From assembly GCA_030581615.1 (NCBI GenBank), contig JAKTTT010000001.1:186001-250000 (forward strand): a DNA stretch of 64,000 bases, in the 5' to 3' direction. This stretch comes from Alloascoidea africana. Its lineage: Eukaryota; Ascomycota; Alloascoideomycetes; Alloascoideales; Alloascoideaceae. Every line of letters starts with the position of its first letter. Within the stretch, counting starts at the first letter, position 1. The position numbers were made by a program, and so were the translations under genes. This document shows positions 22,901 to 33,200 of the stretch, piece after piece. The notes under the pieces are model-generated. The model saw only the letters and a program-made list of their open reading frames with translations, was not told the DNA's origin and ran no database searches.

Positions 22901-25605
22901 AAATCGATTTGTTTCAACAGTAAAAGTTCCACTTTGGGCATCGCTGTCTTCTCTCTTTTCAAATAGTATTCAACGATATAGGCATAGTATTTCTGTCTCA
23001 CGGCCATGATATCAAACATGTGAGTCAAAGCGTTTAAATTTGCAACCTGGATATCTCTCTTTAGTTCTTCAGTCTCATTTGCAACCGTGGGACTGGATTG
23101 CAACTCGGCTAATATCTCAAGATGTACATGAACCAGCTTTCGAAAATACTTAATGAACTGGTTAAGTTCAATAAACGTTGTCGTGTTAAGCGTAGATATA
23201 AGCTCAAAGAGACCGGATTTGCCAGACTTGACCAGTGTTTTCCAATTCAACAATCTCTCAACTGTACTGTCAACATTGAAGTTAGTGCCTATGTACTCTG
23301 TTGAAACTTCTAAACGTGCAATAACACTATTTTTCCCACTGTAGGAGCTGAAATTTTTCGCATGTATTTCAATTTGTTGAACTTTGGACATCTCATTCAC
23401 CTCGTTTCTTTTCCAGAGCCAAAACTTGCCCTTGCCGACATATTCTCCATTAACAAACAGATTCACATCAATAGCTTCGCTATCGCTGGAATTGTTGCTC
23501 TTTGAATTATCAGTCAATGTGTTCAACCCAGTAACACGTATTACTTCTCCAATAGACTCACCAGGGACCACGCTAACAGTCTCCCAAGTTCTGGTTGGTG
23601 CGTCATTGGATGCTTTTGAAAATCTGGACAGTCCTGTTGCAGACACAAACTGCACTGTGATGGTATCATTCTTACCGGCAATTCTTTTCGTCTTGGTTTC
23701 CTTTATGGAGGCACCTTGCTCTTGAGAGGAGCTTGCATCCCCAATAAGCACGCTCATGACAGAAATGTAGACAAAGTCTTTTGGGTTTTCAATGAGTGGT
23801 TCATAGAACAGGCTCCTAATGGGTGCAATCGGCATCATCATTGCTTGGCCCACTTGTGCTGGCTGAAGACCAGCGACAGTGGAATCATCGGCGTTTTCAG
23901 CAGTAGCGGTAAACTTTTTCACACTGACAATAATTTGCTCGGCCCTTGGGTCAAATCCGACTCCTTTGGAGAGGCCGAGAATAATTCTGTCAATTAGATC
24001 ACCCCAGCCTTTATTACCTGCAGAAGGGTCGTCTTTTCCAAGATAGGAGCCGTAGAGTTTTATGATGAACTCGTTCTCAAGACCTTCAGCCTGGCGAAAT
24101 ACACGACAAATGTCTGCAACACCAGCAGCAATTCCCTTTTTGATCTTTTTCTTGCTCGCGGTGAGCTGACGATTGACACTTGTTGATGATCCTGATGCTG
24201 CTCCCGCAGTTGCTCTCTGAGGCACAATATGTACCTCCTCAGTGAGAACGGCGACAAGGTAGATGCGGTCCTTATCGTACTCCGAGACAGGAATATTTTT
24301 GAACAGGGCAGCTGAGACATCTGTCAGATAAAAACCTGCAGAAGGGCTGATATGGACTGCAAATGACTCTGTGAGCTTCCTTCGCTTTGATCTCAAGTAC
24401 AGATACGCAGTGAGGCCTGTCTGCTGCGAACCTGATCCAGCACCGGTGCCAGCACCACGGCTATCCTTGTTTATTACACTCTTAAAGTCGACAAGGACAT
24501 GAGAAGGCGCAAAGCGTTCTTTGGGGTCTTCGAGTGGAAGCACGCTGGGGTAGTTTTGCACCAGGCTCATCCGCATTTGCTCCACGACCAGCTTTGGAGG
24601 AAAGGCATCGTACTCCAGCATTATTCCTCCATGATCGGGATCCCTTGCTATGATTGTCTTGCCATTGCCAATCATCTTCGCGCCATAATTCAGCAGCCAA
24701 ACAACTTTTTGGCGGGTCGCTTTCAGCTCGCTACATGTGAAGAGCCCATGTAACAGCTGAACCGAGATAGTCCGCAGCTCGACGATCACGTCGATCAGCT
24801 TGTTGAATAGCGCATAGTCCCCGTTTAGATAGAGTGTGTAGACGTGGTGCTCTATCCAATCCTTTATCGCGGCCTTGATCTCGCTCACAAGAGGATCCTC
24901 CTGCAAGGCTGCCTTCTTGACCGTCCCGAGTTTTAGGCCTGGGATAGCAGGTCTGGACAACTTGGGACCATGGACAGCACCCGTAGCAAGAATGGCCAGA
25001 GAGTGGTTATTGTTCTCCATCATCGAAGCCCTACTATGGGCAATTGACTCGGCTCTAGAGCTCGTACTGGCATTTCCAGATGCATCATTTGTACTGGAGC
25101 TAGAGCTTGAATTGGGCACTGATCTTGGCCTGAGTAGGGGTAAAGGTCCCCCTACGTACTCGTAGATGCGGATATAGTCCAAGGGAACAACGGCGAGACG
25201 GATGGTCTGGTTGGCACCGGCGGCTCTTTTTCTGGGCAGGCTGACTGAGGACTTTGAGACAGAACCAGAGGAGCTGGTGAAGCTTTCGAGATCTGCAAGG
25301 ACATGGACTCCTGTGAGGAAAGACGAAGCTGTGGGTTGTGAGATGAGATATGCCCTGGCCCACTTTTGTGAGACATGGAGCTCAAAGACATAGACCTCAT
25401 CTGCGATGACAAGGTCGACGAAGAGCGGATTTGGTCCGAGGGAAGGAGGAGCGGACCAGGCGTGGACTACGCGGCCATGGGCCATTTTTCTCAACGGCTG
25501 CCAGTCCGGTGCAACGGCAGAAGAGCTGGTCAGGCTAAACCTGCTCTGGGGGCCAGTATCATTATCATTAACAACATCGATATCAATACCAATATCAACG
25601 GACAT
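19906..25605 (-). CDS. DCK1: DOCK-family guanine nucleotide exchange factor (Dck1)
   Basis: A 1899-aa homologue of yeast Dck1, the DOCK/CZH GEF that works with the ELMO-like Lmo1 on the Rho GTPase Rho5 at mitochondria and the plasma membrane. An N-terminal SH3-like segment (WQPLRKMAHGRVVHAWS ... QKWARAYLI) begins near residue 30. A DHR-1/C2-type region starts around FVYISVMSVLIGD, near residue 620. The long helical middle is followed by a C-terminal DHR-2 catalytic module, from about residue 1400. It contains RQFIFEGLPFERLVSIHDRLQ, LWVEDTTYETFLMFPTI and SPLENAINSIVQKVNEL. Length matches S. cerevisiae Dck1 (1932 aa). The start is taken at MSVDIGI (ATG 25605). The frame extends to 25707, but that extension is a hydrophobic Phe/Leu-rich stretch probably from the 5' UTR. 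Confidence 0.92.
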   Translation of the reverse strand: MSVDIGIDIDVVNDNDTGPQSRFSLTSSSAVAPDWQPLRKMAHGRVVHAWSAPPSLGPNPLFVDLVIADEVYVFELHVSQKWARAYLISQPTASSFLTGVHVLADLESFTSSSGSVSKSSVSLPRKRAAGANQTIRLAVVPLDYIRIYEYVGGPLPLLRPRSVPNSSSSSSTNDASGNASTSSRAESIAHSRASMMENNNHSLAILATGAVHGPKLSRPAIPGLKLGTVKKAALQEDPLVSEIKAAIKDWIEHHVYTLYLNGDYALFNKLIDVIVELRTISVQLLHGLFTCSELKATRQKVVWLLNYGAKMIGNGKTIIARDPDHGGIMLEYDAFPPKLVVEQMRMSLVQNYPSVLPLEDPKERFAPSHVLVDFKSVINKDSRGAGTGAGSGSQQTGLTAYLYLRSKRRKLTESFAVHISPSAGFYLTDVSAALFKNIPVSEYDKDRIYLVAVLTEEVHIVPQRATAGAASGSSTSVNRQLTASKKKIKKGIAAGVADICRVFRQAEGLENEFIIKLYGSYLGKDDPSAGNKGWGDLIDRIILGLSKGVGFDPRAEQIIVSVKKFTATAENADDSTVAGLQPAQVGQAMMMPIAPIRSLFYEPLIENPKDFVYISVMSVLIGDASSSQEQGASIKETKTKRIAGKNDTITVQFVSATGLSRFSKASNDAPTRTWETVSVVPGESIGEVIRVTGLNTLTDNSKSNNSSDSEAIDVNLFVNGEYVGKGKFWLWKRNEVNEMSKVQQIEIHAKNFSSYSGKNSVIARLEVSTEYIGTNFNVDSTVERLLNWKTLVKSGKSGLFELISTLNTTTFIELNQFIKYFRKLVHVHLEILAELQSSPTVANETEELKRDIQVANLNALTHMFDIMAVRQKYYAYIVEYYLKREKTAMPKVELLLLKQIDLQASRLTTDRSRSGRAFCRIFSLLILLVIKCVSNSDPSNRPLKDSIFMTVERLSQFLSMPTSDVAVVGDQINLIDQLYDFVECLQAILPNEKILEIVVSLLFRTNANLDLRYKKKKLITAKLLMVQKLADCWLFEQPECRQTLSLSILEEIVNVYERVVREQAMNQDELVLADDVEEVRLSSTITMKLFSQLTRYPELVSSSPEVFSKLLSYVPKLAALILQMDSKFAIPGVGNLFYNTKRRTYTDLFPVNYPFTSFPLDSSVNEESFNELMIELGSLMIGVLQFIHETMDSNSSSAQDILQAQLDKSMIKLILKAGFVLLKSRFFPRHWISFYVSLVESVVTSLEVLYPIMIAKHIVEADQVEQFETPLWFNYLNNLLICGSTYEIQVELLDELSRKAVWRLTNGDIRARIATLLKKAWDSLSWEPFEEDRHRFQIDHFGGFQIEFGTGSEKTIIGRVLALCVQRHAKIQQCGVDILWSMIISEWTLSESLVEIERDCLLALEKLYSKRRVLPEQFEKDKFIVKLKREVAKLDPEDEAYAQLKAVINVFDEFLDVLNDLYNVPQHDHRFRDDIIFHKLNMLGFFMYSESSSSLFTSYIHELVEENLARKTGYTQAALALELLAQTFEWSFDTILPALESPPFPQQTAFQRKENLLKLMATYFTRGKCYTKAIAVHKELATAYETISFELVKLANTTKEIANLYEMVETAELPDPTFFRVVYIGNGFPRSLRNRQFIFEGLPFERLVSIHDRLQRLHPGAKIISNYDEEDWDKVDGLYLFVSAVTPTIDIFGPVYTLKHTTKGAQKFVSQQQLKYFTFTRPLPGSTSVVDLWVEDTTYETFLMFPTIMNRSEIKAVTTIKRSPLENAINSIVQKVNELVTLQNAFKSTAGALTNASLITELSRNLTGTIDSPVNGGVRQYRAFLEDPSFKSIYSSKQIESLQANFRRLAMALQKCLRIHSKVIPDSLRPSHESLEILFKQNYAKELNSRSGSRYNNYG

Positions 25606-25844
25606 CTCAGACAAGAGGACGAAGAGAAGCAAGACACACAGGGAAAAAAAAGAAAAAAAAAGAAAAAAAATACAGAAGGAGCGAATTGGTATTAGAGTCA
25701 AAATCAAAGTACCGCAAGTTGATTGTACAATTTGAGCAGGCTCAAAAGCACGAGTGGGCTAATTTCACCATCATCGTTTTACTACTATCAAACCATCTTT
25801 CTTCTCTCCAGCCAATGGCCATCGTCATGACAAACCTCTATATT

Positions 25845-26414
25845 TCACCTTTTCTCCAGATTTTCAAGAAGAAACCGCAGTCCGGCAATCGCAAATCGTT
25901 CCATATTCCTCCCTCTGGCAGCTTGTTCCTGGTCCTGTTCCTGTTCCTGTTCCTGCTCTTGATCTTCGGGTGCCCATCGGCACGTCCTGCTTTCTTCAAA
26001 TCCGGGGCCCACCACTCCAAAGTAGACTGTTCCCAATTCCTGTCCAGTAGGTCCAGCGTACCCACTCTCGCTCAGCGTATAGGTACTACCCAGTTCAATA
26101 CGCAGATTTCGCGCTAGTCGCAACACCACCTGCTCAGACGGGCCTGTGTAACTCCGAATGTCATCTTCGCGCCAGCCGCTCAGCTTGAGACGAGACTTGA
26201 GCGAGTAGACAAGAGTACCGCCATGGTAGTATTGAGAAGCCCCAGGCACCGAGACGAGATAGGCGGAGATGAGTCCACCACACGCCGCCTCCGAAGTGCT
26301 CAGCGTCTCGTCGCGGGACACGAGCAACTCTGCGATACGCCGGACAATGGGCACGACTTCGGCAGGCGGGAAGCTGCCACCGGTCGTGTTGGTACTGGTT
26401 AAAGTCGTAGGCAT
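25845..26414 (-). CDS. CinA/PncC-domain protein (nicotinamide-nucleotide amidase fold)
   Basis: A 189-aa single-domain protein of the CinA C-terminal family. In bacteria these proteins deamidate nicotinamide mononucleotide. Visible family blocks are LSTSEAACGGLISAYLVSVPGAS, YYHGGTLVYSLKSR, LRIELGSTYTLSESGYAGP and GTVYFGVVGP. The bacterial ESCTGG block, which carries the proposed catalytic Ser, reads EAACGG here, so that Ser appears replaced by Ala. The usual Lys after YSxxAK is also not conserved (YSLKSR). A low-complexity run of Gln-Glu/Asp repeats (about residues 149-164) interrupts the C-terminal part. The ATG is at 26414. It lies between DCK1 and URA4 on the same strand. Activity is uncertain. 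Confidence 0.85.
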   Translation of the reverse strand: MPTTLTSTNTTGGSFPPAEVVPIVRRIAELLVSRDETLSTSEAACGGLISAYLVSVPGASQYYHGGTLVYSLKSRLKLSGWREDDIRSYTGPSEQVVLRLARNLRIELGSTYTLSESGYAGPTGQELGTVYFGVVGPGFEESRTCRWAPEDQEQEQEQEQDQEQAARGRNMERFAIAGLRFLLENLEKR

Positions 26415-26506
26415 TTGCTGTCGAGGCTACTTCTTCATGGCATTTGGCATATTCAAAGACAGAGCAGGTTGACTACTGGGTGTTACCCTACCTATCTACA
26501 AAACTC

Positions 26507-27719
26507 CTACTGAACGTCTCTCCATTCAACACTCCACCGAAGATTTTGGCCCGCGCGGAAGGGAACCACGCCGTCTGGAGCCTCTCCGACCAGTCCGGGC
26601 ACCGTCTGCTTCCTTTTCACCAAAAAAACACCCTTGTTCTGGATCCCGGCCTTGTACTGTACCGCATCATCGGACACTCTGTAAAACTTTTGGCCGTAAA
26701 CGCTGACAAAGTCCCGTAGTAGATCGAGCCGGTCAGCGTCCTCAAACACCTCTGCTAGGTATGCAATTGCGTGGCTTTGGGTAAACACTCCGGCCGGTGG
26801 TTTGTGCTGCTTCCCATGAGTTGCGCAGCCCAGCACCTGCTTATTGGCAACGGGGTGCGGTGCGCTGTCGGAACCAAAGAAGAACCAAGGCTTTCCGGAC
26901 GTGGCAGCGGCGACGACAGCAGCTCTGTCCGAAGCAAACTTGGCAACGGGCTTACAGAAATTGAAGGGATCGCCAGCCCAGTCCTCAACGGTCAGATAAA
27001 GGTGGTGCGCGGTCACAGAGGCAGCCACAAACACTTCTCCAGTATTGTTGGCGTTGATCTTGTTGACCACGTCCACGGCTGCCTTGGAGGTGATGTGCTC
27101 CAGGACAATCTTTAGCCGCGGGAAAGCCTCGTGGATGGCCTCGAGAATGGGCAAGAAGGAGGCTTCTGCGTTCAGAATCGTAATCTCGGGAGCATCTGAA
27201 GAGCACGAGCAGCCCAACTCGCCGTGCAAGTTTAGGACCAGACCAGCTTCCTCCATGGCTCCAAACACGGGGAAGAAGCGCTTGAACTGGGTTGGATCCA
27301 CTCCATGGCTCGAGTTCGTCGTCACGCCCGAAGGATACCACTTGACTCCCCAGACCGTTTTCGACGTAGCATCCTGTTCTTCTTTCACCAGGCTACGAAT
27401 GTACTCCGCCGTTAGATCCTCCGTAAGGTACAGAGTCAGTAAAACTGTTGTATTCGGCGCTGAGGCCTCAATACGTTGCTTGTAAGCCTTGGCCTCCGGT
27501 AAAGTCTTCACAGGCGGAACGAGATTCGGCTAACGTTCTGAATTAGATGAAGCCCATAAATCAAAAAGCAAGTGAGACTAGAGTTAGAGAACTAACCATA
27601 ATGTAGGCCAATGCGACTCCACCTTCTTCGACAGTCGGACCTACGAGCTCCAGCATCTTGCCGTCTCGAAGATGGACATGAAAATCGCCTGGCTTTCCCA
27701 GTTCCAGCTCAGTTGTCAT
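26507..27719 (-). CDS. URA4: Dihydroorotase, two exons
   Basis: Catalyses the third step of de novo pyrimidine synthesis, the reversible cyclisation of carbamoyl-aspartate to dihydroorotate, in the cytosol. Exon 1 (27719-27597) encodes MTTELELGKPGDFHVHLRDG, including the metal-binding HxHxRDG motif. Exon 2 (27529-26507) holds the remaining amidohydrolase features: VWGVKWYPSG with the Lys expected to be carboxylated, LNLHGEL, LEHITSK and FGSDSAPHP (the catalytic Asp). Together they make 380 aa, close to yeast Ura4 (364 aa) and the E. coli PyrC type. Without the intron the protein would lack its metal-binding motif, which supports the spliced model. Upstream on the same strand is a coiled-coil gene 153 bp away. 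Confidence 0.95.
27530..27596 (-). other. Intron of URA4
   Basis: A 67-nt intron with a GTTAGT donor at 27596 and a CGTTAG acceptor ending at 27530. A CTAAT branch-like motif (ATCTAATTC) lies shortly before the acceptor. It lies after ALAYIM, right after the HVHLRDG exon. Using the nearer upstream CAG as acceptor would break the frame. Confidence 0.85.
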
Positions 27720-27872
27720 TGCAATAGTCTTGTTTGCTGTTGCTGTTGTCGTTCGTTGACTTCTCCGTGGTGGTGTGGAGTGGTACGAAAGAGTTGACCA
27801 GTAAAACTGTTGAAGAAAAAAAAGTCAAAATGGATAATAGTACCTCTATAGATGACTGGAAAAAACTAAAAA

Positions 27873-30032
27873 TTACTCCCGTTTCAAACCCCCTACACCA
27901 TCCCGATTTCCATCACCGTCTAAATCTGCTGATCCTGATCTTGATCCAGTTTCTACTTTTCCTTTCGGTGGACCCCGGACCATCATCAGTCCCAATCCAA
28001 TTGCATCAATCTCATTCCTAATCGCCCGTCCCACAAACCCCCAACCAAATCCATCCACTGTCTCGAGCCGCGATTGCAATAAGGATAGAGCACTGCTCAT
28101 GATCGTCTCGATCCTGGGAACCGTCTCTTTCTTTCCCCGTGCTCCTCCCGGGATCTGTGCCAGCCGTTGAACCTCCTTTTCCATATCTGCGAGAACTTCA
28201 TAGACCTCGCGATAGACAGCAAGCCCATCTTCGTCCCCACGCATCTGCTTCTCTTCGTTCAGAGCCTGGTCTCCCACAGCTCCAATCTGCCGCTCGAGCA
28301 TTTCCACCACAGCTTCTCCATCCAACTTCCCTGTTTCTGTCTCTTGTGAAGGAATGCTAGCTCCTGTTCCAAATCGCTTATTCACTTGCTGAACCAGCAT
28401 GTCACGAGCAGCAATGAGACTTTCTACAAGACCGGTTGAATTCTGGTCAGATCGTTGCTGTATATCATGCTGCTGTATAGTTTCTTCTGGTTTCCAAACC
28501 AAAGCAGTTTCACCTAAATGATCCCGAATAGCCCTGATCTCATTCTCTTCCAGCTGTTTAATAGCCTCCAAATAGGAGCTGGACTGACTATCCACTACGC
28601 TCTGCGTCTGTATCTCTTCCGCTGATATTGCCTGTTTCTTGCTTCGGAGGCTCAATAGCTTTTGCTCAAGACGTGAGATTTCATCATCTACCTGATTTCG
28701 TTCCTGTTTTAACTGCTTCAGCTTTTGACCCTCTGGGGTTGACTCGCTTTGTATCTCCTCTACTTTAGCCCGTAGCTGCTTCTTTTGATCCTCCCATGCG
28801 AAAACCCTTTCGAGAATCTCTGTTTTCACCCGTTTCTCCTTCTTATAAATCTCTCCAAGAGCCTCATGGGTCTCTCTTAGTTGCTCAAAAATGGCTATAA
28901 AGTGTTGCCTCACACTGTAGATTGAACCGTACTGTGTCGAGCCTTTTCCTGTTTTCAGTACCTTTGAATGCTCTTGAAGAATGCGTTCTAGTTCTTTTTT
29001 GTGTCTGATTTCATCTTGCGAAAGAAAATACAAAGGGTCATCTGTCAAAGCTGGCCGTGCTATGCTTGGAAGTGGCCCTGGATCGTACGAAAAGTCAGTA
29101 AAAGACTGCGAATATGGGTCAAGGTGAACAGTATTCTGTTGATTCGGCCAACCATTGTATTGTGATCGATAACTGCTCTGAAGAAGAGGATAGTCTCTCC
29201 ATTCGTCATTATAGCTGTATCCTCCCCATTCAGTGGAATTTCTTCTGTAAACCTTTTCGCCTCTTTGGCCCCTTTGAATCTGTAGTCTTCGCTTCGGATC
29301 GGATCTTGAATTATTATTGGTATAAATCGAATCTCCCGCTCTGGAGTCTGAGAGATGTCTAGGAAGTGGAAGCTGCTCGCCGTAGCCTTCTTCTATGTAT
29401 GGTCCATTATCAAAACGATCATGAATCTTTCTTCGCCGGGTCCTGCTTCTGCTCCGCGAACTGCCCAAATCGACGCTTTTATAAAGCCCCTCGTTATTAG
29501 AAGAAATGCTAGGGCTTGGTCCCGTCTCTGGACCTGTATCGGTCTCTCCAGACCCCATTTCCGGTACATCTTCGTCCTCATCCTCGCTGTCTGAATTGGG
29601 AATGAATATCCGCGGACGACTTCTATTCTTTCCGCTTAGTGTTGCCGTCTTAAAAACCGAGCCAAAGTCGTGGGTACTGCCGTCATCCTTATCTTGTCTT
29701 TCAGCCTCACTTGCTAGCGATATAGACTCCATCCCTTTGAGAAGCAGGTTGTGGACAGAATTATCCGGAATGCTGCCACCAGAACGGAGTCCTTTAGAAT
29801 GATCGGAATTGCTTTCCTTTATTACCGCATCTAGATTTACATCAGCCTCGGTTTGTGGTGGCAGCTGTGTTTGCGATTGTGTTTGTGATTGTGGATCTGA
29901 TGGTGATCCAGCTGGTTGCCACACTCCTTCCTCGTCCTCATCATCATCGCTTTGTAATATGCTAGGCCGCCTTTCTTTATCTCCACCTATAGTTCTTTGT
30001 GTAATCCGGTTGCTAGTCACAGATGAACTCAT
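27873..30032 (-). CDS. Coiled-coil protein of unknown function
   Basis: A 719-aa protein. Residues 1-320 are Ser/Asp/Arg-rich and look disordered, with acidic DDDEDEE and DSEDEDED runs and basic RSRSRTRRRK. Residues about 340-500 form a strong coiled coil, starting near LSQDEIRHKKELERILQEHS. It includes YSVRQHFIAIFEQLRETHEALGE, then EERKNQ-type heptads and SRLEQKLLSLRSKKQ. A further helical block (EMLERQIGAVGDQALNEEK ... VLADMEKEVQRLAQ) precedes a short end. The layout recalls fungal Atg28-like or spindle-pole/cytoskeletal coiled-coil proteins, but I cannot assign it. The ATG is at 30032. It is tandem with SEN1 upstream (168 bp). Confidence 0.8.
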   Translation of the reverse strand: MSSSVTSNRITQRTIGGDKERRPSILQSDDDEDEEGVWQPAGSPSDPQSQTQSQTQLPPQTEADVNLDAVIKESNSDHSKGLRSGGSIPDNSVHNLLLKGMESISLASEAERQDKDDGSTHDFGSVFKTATLSGKNRSRPRIFIPNSDSEDEDEDVPEMGSGETDTGPETGPSPSISSNNEGLYKSVDLGSSRSRSRTRRRKIHDRFDNGPYIEEGYGEQLPLPRHLSDSRAGDSIYTNNNSRSDPKRRLQIQRGQRGEKVYRRNSTEWGGYSYNDEWRDYPLLQSSYRSQYNGWPNQQNTVHLDPYSQSFTDFSYDPGPLPSIARPALTDDPLYFLSQDEIRHKKELERILQEHSKVLKTGKGSTQYGSIYSVRQHFIAIFEQLRETHEALGEIYKKEKRVKTEILERVFAWEDQKKQLRAKVEEIQSESTPEGQKLKQLKQERNQVDDEISRLEQKLLSLRSKKQAISAEEIQTQSVVDSQSSSYLEAIKQLEENEIRAIRDHLGETALVWKPEETIQQHDIQQRSDQNSTGLVESLIAARDMLVQQVNKRFGTGASIPSQETETGKLDGEAVVEMLERQIGAVGDQALNEEKQMRGDEDGLAVYREVYEVLADMEKEVQRLAQIPGGARGKKETVPRIETIMSSALSLLQSRLETVDGFGWGFVGRAIRNEIDAIGLGLMMVRGPPKGKVETGSRSGSADLDGDGNRDGVGGLKRE

Positions 30033-30200
30033 CTCAGCGTTGCTCGGATTGTGTCCTACGACGTATTGCAGTGGATGCTGGGAGCTGGTTAGTGTTTACT
30101 CCCTCGTGACTGTGGATAACCTACACTACATACAGTAGTAACTACTAATTTTGGCTGATTCAATGTGATAAGCAGCATCAAGAGTTAATGATTTTTTACA

Positions 30201-33200
30201 CTAATAATTAAGATACCTATTCCTATTGTTATTATTCTTGTTATTGTTAGTGCCCTTGTAATGACGATTCCTTCTTTTGCCAGGATTTCCTACCCTCTGT
30301 CTATTCCCTGTGTTTGTGTTCATGTTCCTTGCCGTCGTGGTTAGTGGCAAAGCAGTGTTATTTCCAACATTGTTCACATTGCTTGCACCCAGCAAGTTGG
30401 TCATAAGATTCTGCAACTGCTGCTGCTGTTGTAACTGTTGTATTTGCTGTATTTGCTGCTGTTGATGTTGTAACTGCTGACTTTGCTGCTGCTGTCCCAG
30501 TACTCCAGACCGGTTTGGATTGGGCATGAGGCCAAAAGCTTGAGAAGTTGTAGGCTGGGCTTGTTGCAGTTGCAATAAATGCTGTAATTGTTGCAACTGT
30601 GACTCATTGGTATTTGGACCAGGATTGTTTAGCATAGGTAGAACCATTGAGAGCTGAGAAAGATTTGATGCAGGCGCTTGTGGTATTAGAGAATTCAAAG
30701 CAGGAGAAGGATTCAGTAATTGCGCCTGTTGCTGAATCGCTTGCATGAGCTGTGGTTGGGTTCCCCCACTACCAGCTGTAGCTTGAATCAAAAATTGTTG
30801 CCCAAGAGTATTTGCCAATTGATGCTGCTGCTGATTTAACTGCTGTGTTTGGGGCAATTGAATATTCTCCTGGAAAGGGAGAGTTGGCTGTGATTGAAGT
30901 TGCTGAAAGGGTACTTGAGCTGAACTATGTTGAGGCTGATGTTGGGGTTGAGATTGCATCTGAAATGGAGCCTGGCTTGTTATATTTTGATGCCAATGTT
31001 GGGAAACTCCTCTAGCGTCATTAGATTTCGTTCTTTGAGATCGTCCGCCATGTGGATGAGAGGGTAATGGCACATTAGGTCTGCTAAAGCTCTGGTCTGG
31101 ATCATACTCATCGTCATCATCTTCATCGCTTTCTTCAGTAGCTCTCTTGGTCCCTCCTTGTGACGACACAGATGGCTCATCTCCATAATCAACAAACACG
31201 GCATTGGGCTCTCGATTCGATATATTTTTCTTCTTCTTTTTGATATTGTTTTTGCGTCCCTTTCGAAACTGTTGTTTAACCCCTAAGTAATCACCATAAC
31301 CGCTATACCTTGAAGGACCTTTAGGGGCACCCTGGATACCTCTAGGTCCCTTGGGTGCATTTGGCGGAGCAGCATTGCCAGTAGCTTCTTTCTTTTCAGC
31401 TTGAACTTCTTGGCTGACTGGCTTGGCTGTCAAAAATCCACGCTTAGCATCGGTATAAAGATCTCGCTCTTTTGCATCTGTTATTAACCTTTTCCAAACC
31501 GGATTATTCTGTAAGCTTGCAGAATTTCCAAGAATCCAAAGCGAACATTTTGCTCTGGTAATGCCAACGTTCATTCTTCTTACATCGCTCAAGAAGCCAA
31601 TACCTTTACTTTCGCCAGTGTTAGCCCTAACACATGACATAATAATCACCTCTTTTTCCTGGCCCTGGAACCCGTCAATTGTGTTAAAATCAAGTTCCGA
31701 AAGAATTTTTTCTCCATATTTACGTTTAAACACATCCTTCAAGCGTAGTATTTGTTCCTTATAGGGCGAGATTATACCTATTTTCCCCGTCCAATCATAA
31801 TTGGGATACTTGGTGACGAGAAACTCAACCAACTGTAAAGCGACTGCTGCCTCCAATGGATTGTACAGCGATTTTGTCCGACTCGACTGCTCATGCGTGC
31901 TGGAGACATTAAAGAAACGATATGGACCCAAAATTCCTCCAGTTTCACGGTTCTGGGGAGATTTGAAATCATGCCATGACCTCTCTGTTATCTGGCTCAT
32001 ATTAGAGCCATCTAGCAGCTTTGAGTTGTAAAACTCACAGCTAGGGAACTTTGAAATAAGGGGGTGCATACGATACTGAACATCAAGCAGATACACTGAT
32101 TTGGGGTGAGAATTTTGCATTCTTACAAACAGACTCTGCTCGTATTTGAAAGAAGAGGCGGCAATGGAGATGACAGTTGGAGGTAGCTGGTTCGGATCTC
32201 CCACCATTATACAGCGCTTACACCCATATCTCAGAGGTATTATGCCGGAGAGTTCGATACATTGCGCTGCTTCATCAACAATTACTGTATCAAAAGTCGG
32301 TCTGAACCTGGCGAGAACGCTATGAGCTGCCCCTGATAATGTAGAGCAAATAACATCTGCTTCGGTGATTAATTTTGATTGGATATTTCGCCTGTTCAAC
32401 TCCTGATTCTTATATGAAATGGTAGCGCGCTCTCGCTGTTTGTCCAATTCTTCACCAAGCTGTTTTAGCTTTTGATTTAAATCTCGGTGCTTTAACTCAT
32501 GCTCTTCAATGACTTTCACAGGCAAACCAGGAATGTTTAGTTTTCTGCGAACCTCTTCTCGTTCTGCAAGGACTTTGGTGTGTTCATCTCTTAACCTACC
32601 ACCATCAGCAGGTTGTTCCACAGCCAATGCTTTTGATTCCTCTTTACTTTTTGCAATCTCACGGTCCACCAGTTCATCCAATGTAAGATCTTTAACTGCT
32701 GAGTTTATTAAATCGCTTCTGCCAAGCCGTAGAACGTTAGGAAGGAATTCTTCTCCTTGGAAATTCTTAATTCCATTCTTTAAGCGAAGAACTAGCTCAT
32801 CAACTGCTGCGTTACTTGGAGCGCAAACCAAGATCTGCTTCTTTTTAAAGTTTTCCACCGAAGTAGGAGGAATTGCAGCAAACTCTTTATCTTCTGTCGT
32901 GAATTCGTCTTTCTTCGTTTCAGCTGCTGGGGCCGTAAGAAAATGCCCAATTATGCCCAGTATTGTCTTTGTTTTACCAGTTCCTGGAGGGCCCTGGATT
33001 AGGCTAAATCCGCTTCTTGTCTCAACCGCACCTATTATGGCGGCTGCTTGAGAGTCATTAATATCATAAATATTTCTAATCTTTTCGAGAGTTTCATCGG
33101 TAGGTTGGACAGGGAGATTGGGTTCGCCCTTTATTATCTTGTCTACCAAGTTATAATATGGTAAGCCATGAAGGGATGAAAATTCCCGTTCAATTGTGGT

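Noticed and set aside
25606-25707. Signal peptide on DCK1 (hydrophobic N-terminal extension)
   Set aside because: DOCK proteins are cytosolic; the Phe/Leu-rich stretch comes from a T/A-rich leader and the SH3-like domain begins properly after ATG 25605.
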